A stretch of DNA of 22,467 bases from JAVBJN01 sp031546985 (GTDB taxonomy: Bacteria; Bacteroidota; Bacteroidia; Chitinophagales; Chitinophagaceae): contig JAVBJN010000114.1 in the NCBI GenBank assembly GCA_031546985.1, forward strand, positions 1 through 22,467. The letters are read 5' to 3'. Positions 14,379 to 22,467 of this stretch are shown here, in pieces (the stretch's first letter is position 1; each line of letters begins with the position of its first letter). The position numbers were made by a program, and so were the translations under genes. Under the pieces are notes generated by a model. The model did not search any database and was not told the DNA's origin. It saw nothing but the letters and a program-made list of their open reading frames with translations.

Positions 14379-16442
14379 TTACAAAAACCACAAATTGCTC
14401 TTGCCAAATTCAGGTAAATTTTCGTTTTCAAAATGGGGGTAAATTTCTGCGACCATCTCGGGGTACTTGGTTGTTACTGGTAAGTTTTGTTGGCTGATGC
14501 TTTTCCAATACATACGGCTGAACTGATACACCTGGTCTATCAACTCTCTAACTACTTCTACGTCCTGCACTAATTCTTCTTTTGTGGCTGTAATAGATAC
14601 TTTGATAGGAAAATGATAATCCCTTGCCGATAATTTGCTTTCATCTGCATACCGGGTATTGTTGAATAGTAAGTAAGAATTGAAACCGACTTTTACATAT
14701 CTGCCACTTCGAGGCATTTTGCCTGCACTGCCCAAATCAAAACCTAATAATTCTTTGCTGTCTGTTTTATTGATGGTAACTACAATTACTGGCAAATCTT
14801 TTTCACCTAAATTATCTAACATTTTAAGGATAGGCTGTAACTCTTTTTTATCGGATATTTCTTTGTAAAAATGTATGATTACTCTTTTGGCTTCTTTGTT
14901 CTTTTCAATAAATCTTTCTACTGCGTTGCTTATTGAACCTGCCAACATTTCTGTTTCCTCTTCTCTGAAGCAATCGAAGTTTTCAAATACACCTTCGTTA
15001 CTAAAACAAAATGCACTGCCTACAAATCTATGTGCTGAACCCTGCGGTTTAAATGCACCTACACCTATAATTATTTCATCTTCTTTTACTCTTGCCAAAC
15101 GCCACGGAATACCGCCTATCTTAGCCAATAGTGCTACATAAATATTGGGTATGAAGTAATAGAAATCTTCTTTGATTAAATGCTCCTTAAATAATACCTG
15201 TGAGGATATGCCTTTATTCAAAAGCAATTCTTTGATTTTGTAATAGGCAAAGTGTTGTGGGTGTTCTTTCTCCGTCTTTGCAATCGGGCTAATGTATATG
15301 GCTACAAATCTTGAACTGGTATCGTTAAACTCTTTTAATTGCTCTGCCACTTCCTCAAAGATGGTTTCCTTGTTTTCAAAAACTATCCTTTTTGTTTTAT
15401 CAATACTTAGTGTTTGGTTGATGTAGTTTTGAAGATTAGCTAAATGTTTATCTACCTTGTTTACCGGCTTGTGCCAACCATTTATAAAGTATTCGTACAA
15501 AGTATCTTTAATGTATTCTCCATCGTCTTTGTGATAGATAAAAAACAGTTTAACGTGGTCTTCTGTAAATGCTTTTAATGGCTTGTGTTTCCAAATACCA
15601 TAACCGGGATTTACTTCTGTTTTACCATCTTTAAACTCCAATAGGTTTGAGTTTTTGTGTGTTTCAAATACCTTGTTGTTTGGCACTTTGTAGAAACCAT
15701 CTTTATTGAGATTGAACATTGCTTTGAAAGCATCGGTATTGAAATAAGTATTATAGAAGTTTTCTAAATGCTTTAAGTAAATCGGGAACCGATTTTCTTT
15801 TTTTAGTTCCTCTTTTTCTATAATAAATTCTTTCTTTAGTGAGTTGCTTAAAACAGGGTATAATGTCTCCTGGTTCTGCCTTAAATCTTCCGGCATTTTT
15901 TCGTACTTGTAAACTGTACCATTACAATTGACAAGGTTGTATTTGGTGGTATCAAAGTCTGTAATTTCTGAAATGCTTTTGTGTAATATTTTAGATGTGC
16001 CATTGTAAGCTAATACAAATTCATAACCGTTTGTTGTAACCTGGTCAAACTGTACTTTGATGGTAAAATTGTTGTATAGCTGATATACTTTGTTTTTGTG
16101 TGTCGGGTCTTTAAACCATACTTCAATATCATCTACATAGTTTGGAAATACTATTGCCCCTTCAATGCTTTTGAAATAATTAAACACTAAATGGCGGAAA
16201 TGGTGAAGTGAAAAATTGATAGCTTTTGCAAATTCAATTTCTTTTGTAATTGCTCCCTCTCTTGGCTCTTTAAAATCGGTATAATAATTTCTATGCTTTG
16301 CTTCTCTGCCTTCGGGGAAAGTTTCCAAAATTTTACCCCAATAGATAGGTGCAAAGCCTTTTTGCTTTTCTCCATAAAATGAGAAAGTACCTTTGCTTAC
16401 TACTGGTGTAAATGGAATAATATTTAATTGAATTTGCTGCAT
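14379..16442 (-). CDS. Long prokaryotic Argonaute, predicted non-slicing
   Basis: The 687-residue product ends in MID and PIWI domains. The MID domain (about 370-455) has a pocket Y400-K404-Q415-K441, whose spacing matches the Y-K-Q-K set that binds the guide 5' phosphate in characterised pAgos. It leads into ALLAKIGGIPWRLA, a hallmark of the MID-PIWI junction. In PIWI, the strand IIIGVG has G462 where IGxD carries the first catalytic Asp, and VIIHFYKE has Y526 where HRDG carries the third. The C terminus, YWKSISQQNLPVTTKYPEMV (about 645-664), is typical PIWI. The first 370 residues would hold N, linker and PAZ-like regions. It is the last gene of the hsdM-hsdS operon, 3 bp after the RhuM-like gene. 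I infer guide-directed binding without cleavage, so a partner nuclease would be needed. Confidence 0.85.
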   Translation of the reverse strand: MQQIQLNIIPFTPVVSKGTFSFYGEKQKGFAPIYWGKILETFPEGREAKHRNYYTDFKEPREGAITKEIEFAKAINFSLHHFRHLVFNYFKSIEGAIVFPNYVDDIEVWFKDPTHKNKVYQLYNNFTIKVQFDQVTTNGYEFVLAYNGTSKILHKSISEITDFDTTKYNLVNCNGTVYKYEKMPEDLRQNQETLYPVLSNSLKKEFIIEKEELKKENRFPIYLKHLENFYNTYFNTDAFKAMFNLNKDGFYKVPNNKVFETHKNSNLLEFKDGKTEVNPGYGIWKHKPLKAFTEDHVKLFFIYHKDDGEYIKDTLYEYFINGWHKPVNKVDKHLANLQNYINQTLSIDKTKRIVFENKETIFEEVAEQLKEFNDTSSRFVAIYISPIAKTEKEHPQHFAYYKIKELLLNKGISSQVLFKEHLIKEDFYYFIPNIYVALLAKIGGIPWRLARVKEDEIIIGVGAFKPQGSAHRFVGSAFCFSNEGVFENFDCFREEETEMLAGSISNAVERFIEKNKEAKRVIIHFYKEISDKKELQPILKMLDNLGEKDLPVIVVTINKTDSKELLGFDLGSAGKMPRSGRYVKVGFNSYLLFNNTRYADESKLSARDYHFPIKVSITATKEELVQDVEVVRELIDQVYQFSRMYWKSISQQNLPVTTKYPEMVAEIYPHFENENLPEFGKSNLWFL

Positions 16443-16445
16443 TGA

Positions 16446-17471
16446 CTACTTTTTCTTTTTATCAGATTTGGTGGGGGGAGTTATTTTTTTTACTTCCTGT
16501 TCAAAATCACTTACAAAGTTTTGGTCTTGTATTACCCTGAATTTTGCATACTCTTTCTCTACCAATTTCATTGCTACTTCGTGGCTTACTTTTCCTGCAT
16601 CTTTTAGTATTTGATATTCGTTGAATTGCAAGAAAGCATCTAAACGGCTTGTCCAATCTGCCATCTTCATTGGTATTTGTCTTTCGGCTTGCAGTTCTGC
16701 AAAATCTAAATACATTGTAACGATACGTTCCAACTCTTTGATTTCTTTTTCCTGCATATAGTTTTTTGCTGTTCCTATATCGCCTTTTAATACTTTGCCT
16801 TTGGGTGCATTTTTCCAAGTGGTTAAACCCATATTGGGCTTACTGGCATCGGCTCTTTGTGCTATTAGTTCTGCTGCTGTTTTGCCTGTAATAGCCCAAT
16901 GCAATTTGTTTTGAACTGTTTTAAAAAACTTCTGTGTTATTTCTGCATCTTTATTATAGTCAATGCTGCACTGCTCGTATATGTCGGTAATTTTGAGGTA
17001 AAAGCGTCTTTCACTGGCTCTTATTTCCCTGATGCGTTCTAAGAGTTCATCAAAGTAATCTTTGCCAAAACGTTTGCCTTGTTTCAGTCGTTCATCGTCT
17101 AATACAAAGCCTTTGATAATAAACTCCCGAAGGGTTTTGGTAGCCCAAATACGAAACTGGGTTGCCTGATAACTGTTTACCCTGTAGCCAACGGCTATAA
17201 TGGCATCTAAGTTGTAAAACTTGGTTTTATAATTTTTGCCATCGGCAGCAGTAGCCGAGATTTCCTCGGCAACTGAATTGGGGTCTAACTCCTTGTCTTT
17301 GAAGATGTTTTTGATATGCAATGAAATATTATCGGTGCTGCACCCAAACAATTCTGCCATACGCTTTTGGGAAAGCCAAAAGGTTTCATTATTATATATT
17401 ACTTCAATGTTTACATTGCCCTCCGGGGAAGTGTAAAATATGATGTCGCTATTTTGATTTTTTTCTGCCAT
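16446..17471 (-). CDS. rhuM: RhuM-family protein
   Basis: The 341-residue product matches the RhuM family, named from Salmonella pathogenicity-island protein RhuM and very often encoded inside type I restriction-modification loci. A DNA-binding-like N-terminal region includes FWLSQKRMAELFGCSTDNIS (31-50), a helix-turn-helix candidate. The family core YNLDAIIAVGYRVNS (86-100) and RIWATKTLREFIIKGF (107-122) follows. The C-terminal half is helical and charged, ending in a lysine tail (KSDKKKK). There is no signal peptide. Its biochemical role is unknown. It starts 6 bp after the nuclease fragment and ends 3 bp before the Argonaute gene, so it is part of the same transcript. Confidence 0.85.
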   Translation of the reverse strand: MAEKNQNSDIIFYTSPEGNVNIEVIYNNETFWLSQKRMAELFGCSTDNISLHIKNIFKDKELDPNSVAEEISATAADGKNYKTKFYNLDAIIAVGYRVNSYQATQFRIWATKTLREFIIKGFVLDDERLKQGKRFGKDYFDELLERIREIRASERRFYLKITDIYEQCSIDYNKDAEITQKFFKTVQNKLHWAITGKTAAELIAQRADASKPNMGLTTWKNAPKGKVLKGDIGTAKNYMQEKEIKELERIVTMYLDFAELQAERQIPMKMADWTSRLDAFLQFNEYQILKDAGKVSHEVAMKLVEKEYAKFRVIQDQNFVSDFEQEVKKITPPTKSDKKKK

Positions 17472-17477
17472 TGTTTT

Positions 17478-18829
17478 TTATATATCATCAAATTGTTGGA
17501 TTATGTCTTGTGCTGAAATGGTAGTGCCTAAGCTGATGATTGCTTCTACTATTTCAGAAAGTGTTTTTTGGTCTTTGATACGATAGGCTAATAAATGCAA
17601 TAAAGCATCCGAACTTAACAGCACAAATCGTTTGATGTCTGTTTTCCAAGTAACATCATTTATAAACTCACTAAAGCCTGATTTGAAGGCGTTGCTTACA
17701 ATGATAAAACCTATTCTTTGTATGCCTTCTTTTTTAAGTTTTGGGCAATAGTGGTTAATGTATTCTTTTATTGCTCTTTCATCGCCAGCACCCATCATAT
17801 AACCATTGCATAGGCTTTAGCATCTATTATAAAGGCTACATTTTCTTCTTTATAAATGGCTATCAAATCGGGTTCTCTGCCTGTGCCTTGTCCTAAATTT
17901 TGCACTGCAAAACCTAACTGTTTAATGATTTCACCAACTGTTTTTTCGTACTTACTTCCTTTGGCTGAACTGGATGTTTCAGTTTCGCTGCCTAATTCAA
18001 TAAGATTGGCTATTACTCTTGGGATGTAATCGTAAATATCAAAACTGGCTTCTGTTAATGCAGATATTGGAGCTTCTTTGGTGGGTTCAATCTGCTTTTG
18101 CTCTTTTGGTTTTACTTCCTTTTTAGGATATGCCGTTACTTTTCTGAAATTCCAAAAACTATGCTCCGCTTCCCAATTGGTAATTTTTCTGCCTGTGTGT
18201 TTAGATAGAATATTTTTAATTTCATCATTGAGATTGTAAAAGGTTTCGTAACTCTCTTTATGTGATTTTGGCTCTTGCCACAAACCAATTTCTGCGAACG
18301 AAACAATCATTGAACTGTACATTATTTGCCATACTTGGTTGTTGTGAATTTGCCAGAAGTAGGAAAGAAAATAACACACAGAACCCGGATTGGGTGCTTT
18401 GCGTTTATCAGGTGCTTTGCTGAAAATGACTGAAACATATTTATCCAATGCTTCAATTTTGTTGAGTGCATCGGTTAAGTCTTTAGGCTCTGCGACACAT
18501 TGCTTTAGTAGCTTGTTTAGCTTTTGGGTTTGTTCTTCTGTTTCGCTTGTTTTAAGCAATAGGTTGAAAAACATTTGCCCTTTGATTGATGTAAAGCCCC
18601 AGAGATTGTTTTGCTTATTAAAGCTGTCTATATCGGTTTTAAACTCTGCTATGTCTATTGCACCTGTAATAAAATCCTGCACAATAATTTTGAGGGTTTC
18701 AATGGCTTCTAAACGCTTACTGTCTATATCTTCTAAATCATTGCCTTTGGTATCAACTACCTTTTTATTATCGGAAATGTATTTATCCCAAATGGCTGTG
18801 ATTTGACTTTGTATGTTTTGTGGTATCAT
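17478..18829 (-). pseudogene. FokI-like PD-(D/E)XK endonuclease, split by a one-base frameshift
   Basis: Two overlapping frames, 18829-17795 (344 aa) and 17798-17478 (105-106 aa), read as one protein of about 450 residues. The first ends REPDLIAIYKEENVAFIIDAKAYA then runs into MVI and a stop; the second resumes GAGDERAIKEYINHY. Adding one A within the GCAATGG at about 17803-17809 gives AYANGYMMGAGDERA, which matches the FokI cleavage domain (DTKAYSGGYN...QADEMQRYV). Catalytic residues D321 and D336-A-K338 fit the PD...DxK motif; the later GFIIVSNAFKSGF matches FokI FLFVSGHFKGNY. The first 240 residues are helical and of unknown role. It starts 3 bp after the ATPase gene. Either it is a recent mutation, a sequencing error, or a programmed frameshift. 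Confidence 0.8.
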
Positions 18830-18832
18830 TTT

Positions 18833-20455
18833 TTATATATCATTTGGTTTCAACACGATTTCATTCAATTTCCCAAGCAGTACTTTAAAATCTTCCATAT
18901 CTGCCGGTACGCTTGTTTTGCAATGATTGGGCAAAGCCTCTGATTTTATCATTTCGCTTATTTTTGGAAAGTTCTTACAAGGAACATTTTCAGTAAACTT
19001 TGAATCAATTATTTGCTTTGACAATTCAATTACTTTTTCCTTTTTAAAGTAATCCTCTACCAAAAACTCACCGTCTTGTTTGTCCGCTGTTTTGTGAGGT
19101 ATCATTAAGTAATAAGTATTTGGAGCATATTTCTCAACACTTATGATTTTCTTTTCTTTAAAGTTCTTTTTTGGTGGCACTAATGGAAATAGGTTTTTAT
19201 AAACCTTATACCCTGCATCATCTCTATCAACCACAATAATTATCTTACGGTTAGTGTTAGTCTGAATTTTATCAAGCAAGTTTTTAATATTTTCATCATC
19301 TGTGCCACCAACTCTTAAAAACTCAAAACTTAAATTGGGATACTCTGCTGCAAAATGTTCTATTGCTTTGCTGATGTATAAATCATCCGTTTTCCCTTCA
19401 ACAATTAAAATGTGTTTATCTGTAAACAACAAACGGTAAATGTCTTTGTCGTTCACAAGATATTTGGAAGCCTCAAAAGATGTTGCCAGTTCTTTTTTTG
19501 TTCCATTCTCTAAAAGCACAATATTTTCTGATGGAAATAACTTTGTAAGCGTTGGGGAGTGTGAGGTAATTACAATATGCCTGCTATTTAGATAATCGGG
19601 ATTGCTAATTATATTGTAAATAGAACTTTTGTTACTTATGTGGATATGAGAATCGGGTTCGTCAAATAAAAACAAGGAATCTTCTTGCCCTGCAAATTCT
19701 AATGAGGCTTTTACTAATAATTGCTTTTTCTGCCCTTCGCTTAAATGACCTACTAATAGACCATTGTTGAATTTGATTACTACTTGTGATATTAATTTAT
19801 TGTCTTTATCAGTAAAAGCTAAATAGAGCTTTAAAAACAAATCAGGGTCATTATTAAACTGCTCTTTAAATGCCTCAAGTGTATATGTTGCTTGTAATGA
19901 ATCAACAAATGCTTTAATAGTGCTGTTTGCTTTTGGTGGGGTTGTTTTCGCAAAAGTTATTTCTTGAACCGAAGTAATGCCTAATGTTTTTTCAATAAAT
20001 TCTTTTACATCTGCTGCATCTGATATTAATAAACAAAGTAAGGATATTTCCCAATAGAACTTATTTAGATAAAGCATTTTAGGAAACTCAATAGCTGCAC
20101 TTTTTAAAATATCATCAATATACTTTTTGTACAGTTTCTCATAATACATTTTCCAAAGTCTATCTTCTTCACCGCTATATACTGCTACTACTCTTTTGGG
20201 CAATTCAGTTGCTTTGGCTTTGTTTGTAATAGTAATTTCTTTAGCGGCAAAATCAGTGTATTTGATTTCATATTTTAGTTTCGTTTTTTCATTTTGAAAC
20301 TGCGTATAAAATATTTCACTTAATGCCTCTAAAAAATTACTCTTTCCGCTTGCATTATTACCAATTACCAAACTAAGCCCATTATGTTTGCTTACATCAA
20401 TAGCCAATTTGTTGAGGTTTTTAAACTTGGTAATATTTATAGATTGTATTTTCAT
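18833..20455 (-). CDS. OLD-like ATPase with C-terminal TOPRIM nuclease domain
   Basis: The 540-residue protein begins with an SMC/RecF-type ABC ATPase: Walker A GNNASGKS (32-39), signature LSEGQ (238-242), Walker B LFLFDEPDSH (D265-E266), and the H-loop ITSHSP (H299). After residue 345 comes a TOPRIM domain: ILIVEGKTD (E353), a central FLRVGGTDD, and IIIVVDRDD (D410, D412). This is the layout of the OLD family, which includes phage P2 Old and the Gabija GajA nuclease; these cut or nick DNA with Mg2+ at the TOPRIM site and are controlled by nucleotide binding. No UvrD-like GajB partner is visible. It lies 3 bp after hsdS and 3 bp before the FokI-like gene, so it belongs to the defence operon. 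Confidence 0.85.
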   Translation of the reverse strand: MKIQSINITKFKNLNKLAIDVSKHNGLSLVIGNNASGKSNFLEALSEIFYTQFQNEKTKLKYEIKYTDFAAKEITITNKAKATELPKRVVAVYSGEEDRLWKMYYEKLYKKYIDDILKSAAIEFPKMLYLNKFYWEISLLCLLISDAADVKEFIEKTLGITSVQEITFAKTTPPKANSTIKAFVDSLQATYTLEAFKEQFNNDPDLFLKLYLAFTDKDNKLISQVVIKFNNGLLVGHLSEGQKKQLLVKASLEFAGQEDSLFLFDEPDSHIHISNKSSIYNIISNPDYLNSRHIVITSHSPTLTKLFPSENIVLLENGTKKELATSFEASKYLVNDKDIYRLLFTDKHILIVEGKTDDLYISKAIEHFAAEYPNLSFEFLRVGGTDDENIKNLLDKIQTNTNRKIIIVVDRDDAGYKVYKNLFPLVPPKKNFKEKKIISVEKYAPNTYYLMIPHKTADKQDGEFLVEDYFKKEKVIELSKQIIDSKFTENVPCKNFPKISEMIKSEALPNHCKTSVPADMEDFKVLLGKLNEIVLKPNDI

Positions 20456-20458
20456 TAT

Positions 20459-21835
20459 TTACCCAAATATTTGTTTTTCAAATTCTAATTCAGCGATAGA
20501 AGTTAATTTTTCAAATTCACTTTCTATTAATTTTACCTTTGATTTTAAATTACTATAGTTATTAATAATTTCTTTTTGAATTTCTTTTGGAGGAATAACT
20601 ACATTGTAATCTTTAATCATTTGAGCATTTAGATTTGGTTGATTATTTCCGCTTGCTAACTCTCTTAATCTATTATACTCACCCATTAAGTATATCCAGA
20701 GAAAATCCGTTAGAACAATTTCGTTATTTATGTTAAACAATACAGCACACGCCTGATTTGTAGATGCATCAATACCTAATTTTGCCGTTCTGCCTCTTGT
20801 TAACCCTTGCCCATACATAGCAATAATTAAACTACCCTTAGGGTATATTTTGGCACTGCTATTTTCTATTGCCTCTTTTGTGATTTTTTCTTCTGTATCG
20901 TAAATAACATCATTTACAACTTCACCCGTTTTTATCCACGGTATGTTTCCTGTATAATATTCCTTTCTATCTCTGCTTGGTGTGCCTCCGCTACTTACTG
21001 TGCATATATCTTTTATTTTTTTTACATCGTATGACTTTGTTAAGGTTAAATTATTAGAATTGTTTTGGTCTGCTCCCCACTTGTCAATAACTGAATAATC
21101 AATTAGTCTTAGATAGCTACCTTTTTGCTTAGAAGCTATTGAAGAATTAATCTGATAACCTAAAGCATCAAATAAATATTTTTCTATTTCTTCTTCTAAG
21201 CTCCCAGTTTCACTTTTAGTATTTTTTGCTTTTTCTATTTTTTGTATGTAAGCATCAATTATTCTCTCTTGCTCTATAAGACTCGGTAATGGTATTTCAA
21301 TATCTAAAAATTCATCTTGCTTAACCCTTGCTTTTGAGATGCCTGATGTTTTGGTATTGAGTAGTTTTTTAAAAGCATCACTACGCAATATTTTGTGTAA
21401 GAACTTTCCGCTTATTTTGCTTTCATCAAACGTATAGGTTGGATATTCAGAACTGACACCAAAAGGTGTTTTTCCTTTTTCGTGATAGTAAATACAACCG
21501 TGCCTTACATTAATTTTTGAATAGATAATTGCGTTATCAGGAACAAGATTTACATTTCCTTTATAGGTATTAATCTCTTCGAAATCCCTTAGAAATAATT
21601 CACCACCAAAATTGATTTTAGAAATGATTTGCCATTTATTTTTTATCATTTCTGCTTTAGTAACTGGCTTTCGATAAGGTATTAGAATATCAGCTAAGGT
21701 TACTACATTTTCAAAATTGTGATTTTCTTTATTGTAATAACGTTTTACATCCCAAAGGTTAAAACTTGAGAAAGGAATAAACTTTATATATGTGCTTACA
21801 GCTTCTTGCATTTTTGGTGTGGGATTATTTGCCAT
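20459..21835 (-). CDS. hsdS: Type I restriction-modification specificity subunit HsdS
   Basis: The 458-residue product has the two-fold layout of HsdS. The first target-recognition domain (about 20-180) closes with IPLPSLIEQERIIDAYIQKI (181-200) and a helical spacer. The second begins with VSSGGTPSRDRKEYYTGNIP (280-299) and IKTGEV, and closes with VVIPPKEIQKEII (about 415-427) and a second long helix. Each TRD reads half of a bipartite DNA target, and the helices set the spacing and dock HsdM. Its ATG lies 11 nt inside the hsdM end, indicating coupled translation. The target sequence cannot be predicted by eye. Confidence 0.9.
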   Translation of the reverse strand: MANNPTPKMQEAVSTYIKFIPFSSFNLWDVKRYYNKENHNFENVVTLADILIPYRKPVTKAEMIKNKWQIISKINFGGELFLRDFEEINTYKGNVNLVPDNAIIYSKINVRHGCIYYHEKGKTPFGVSSEYPTYTFDESKISGKFLHKILRSDAFKKLLNTKTSGISKARVKQDEFLDIEIPLPSLIEQERIIDAYIQKIEKAKNTKSETGSLEEEIEKYLFDALGYQINSSIASKQKGSYLRLIDYSVIDKWGADQNNSNNLTLTKSYDVKKIKDICTVSSGGTPSRDRKEYYTGNIPWIKTGEVVNDVIYDTEEKITKEAIENSSAKIYPKGSLIIAMYGQGLTRGRTAKLGIDASTNQACAVLFNINNEIVLTDFLWIYLMGEYNRLRELASGNNQPNLNAQMIKDYNVVIPPKEIQKEIINNYSNLKSKVKLIESEFEKLTSIAELEFEKQIFG

Positions 21836-22467
21836 AAAATATTTCAGGTTCAGAAACTATACTGGCATCATCTGAAACAGGTATGCGGTAAATTTTCTCA
21901 TCGTCTAAAATTTCATAGCTAATTTTTGAAAACTTCACTTTCCATAATTTCTGCTCCATTCGGTAGGCTTTAAACTCATTAGCCAATGGCACTAATTCGT
22001 TTTCGATTTGAGCACCAGTAGTGCTTATTCCTGCCTTTTCTACTTCGGCTATTGGTATTTGGTAGTTAAACTCCTTTTTTACGGTTGCTTTAACTTCTGC
22101 TGCAATTTTTTCTTCAATAGATTTTAATTCAGCCCTTAATTGCTTCTTTTCTTCTGCACTGGGAGCTGTTGCACCTCTTAAGTCTAATTTGGCTTGTATA
22201 GGTTTTATTTGTGGTTCGTATTTCTTGGCAGTGCTTTTAAGTGCTTTTGTTGTGATGCTATGCCATTGTTTAGCTTCTTCCTCTGTAAACTTTTTAAAGA
22301 ATAATAGGCTTGGTTTTACTGTAGCACCACTGGCAATAAACACATCTTGAGGAATAGAGGTTATCAACAAGATTTTTGCTTTGCTTTCTACAAAGTCTCT
22401 TATCTTTTGCAGGTTAGCATTATTTAATACGCCTTCCGGCAATACTATTCCCATTCTTCCTCCTGGC
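21825..22467 (-). CDS. hsdM: Type I restriction-modification methyltransferase HsdM, C-terminal part
   Basis: The gene runs off the right edge of the window; about 213 residues are visible. The frame is open past the internal ATG at 22454, and the upstream codons give PGGR, so the visible start PGGRMGIVLPEGVL is the family motif that follows the catalytic NPPY/F region in N6-adenine HsdM enzymes. The remainder is helical and charged, with a lysine/glutamate coiled coil (about residues 90-145 of the visible part) of the kind that contacts HsdS. The SAM-binding and NPPY motifs are outside the window. The stop overlaps the hsdS start by 11 nt. Confidence 0.88.
   Translation of the reverse strand, partial: PGGRMGIVLPEGVLNNANLQKIRDFVESKAKILLITSIPQDVFIASGATVKPSLLFFKKFTEEEAKQWHSITTKALKSTAKKYEPQIKPIQAKLDLRGATAPSAEEKKQLRAELKSIEEKIAAEVKATVKKEFNYQIPIAEVEKAGISTTGAQIENELVPLANEFKAYRMEQKLWKVKFSKISYEILDDEKIYRIPVSDDASIVSEPEIFYGK

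Noticed and set aside
17478..17798. The 106-aa frame as an independent small gene
   Set aside because: Its sequence continues the FokI-like nuclease domain in the next frame, and a single added base restores the family motif, so it is better read as the 3' part of a frameshifted gene.
18833..20455. Gabija system (GajA with GajB)
   Set aside because: The ATPase/TOPRIM protein resembles GajA in layout, but no UvrD-like helicase GajB gene is next to it.

Overview
The window looks like chromosomal DNA of a member of the Bacteroidota, probably near Chitinophagaceae or Sphingobacteriales. I infer this from TAnnTTTG-type -7 promoter boxes, A-rich gene starts without strong Shine-Dalgarno sequences, a DcaP-like porin, a DUF6943-like protein and GGAAAGCCCG-type intergenic repeats. 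No rRNA or tRNA was seen, so this placement is an inference.

Left part (1-9932, GC-richer): envelope and efflux genes. On the + strand there is the 3' end of an HlyD-type adaptor, two overlapping ABC-2 permeases with no ATPase gene in the window, a DcaP-like porin and a K+-channel-like protein. Converging on these from the - strand is an AI-2E-family permease (8841-9932) followed by a complete tripartite pump: EmrA-like adaptor, DHA2/EmrB-like MFS transporter and TolC-like outer-membrane channel. The pump genes overlap each other.

Middle part (9933-14378): an accessory, mostly non-coding stretch. It holds a small - strand gene divergent from a secreted staphylococcal-nuclease-like protein, a conserved but uncharacterised 249-aa protein with a clear terminator, a GC-richer segment that folds into nested hairpins (possible structured RNA), and a DUF6943-like gene between two directly oriented copies of a long inverted-repeat element. 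After that comes about 1.4 kb of hairpins and repeats.

Right part (14379-22467, AT-rich, all on the - strand): a very tightly packed defence operon. In transcription order it encodes HsdM (5' end outside the window), HsdS, an OLD-like ATPase with a TOPRIM domain, a FokI-like PD-(D/E)XK nuclease split by an apparent one-base frameshift, a RhuM-family protein, and a long prokaryotic Argonaute. The Argonaute keeps a Y-K-Q-K guide-end pocket but lacks key PIWI catalytic aspartates. The likely reading is a type I restriction-modification locus carrying a guide-binding, non-slicing Argonaute beside two candidate nuclease effectors. This combination is the most interesting thing in the window. No hsdR is visible; it may lie beyond the right edge.
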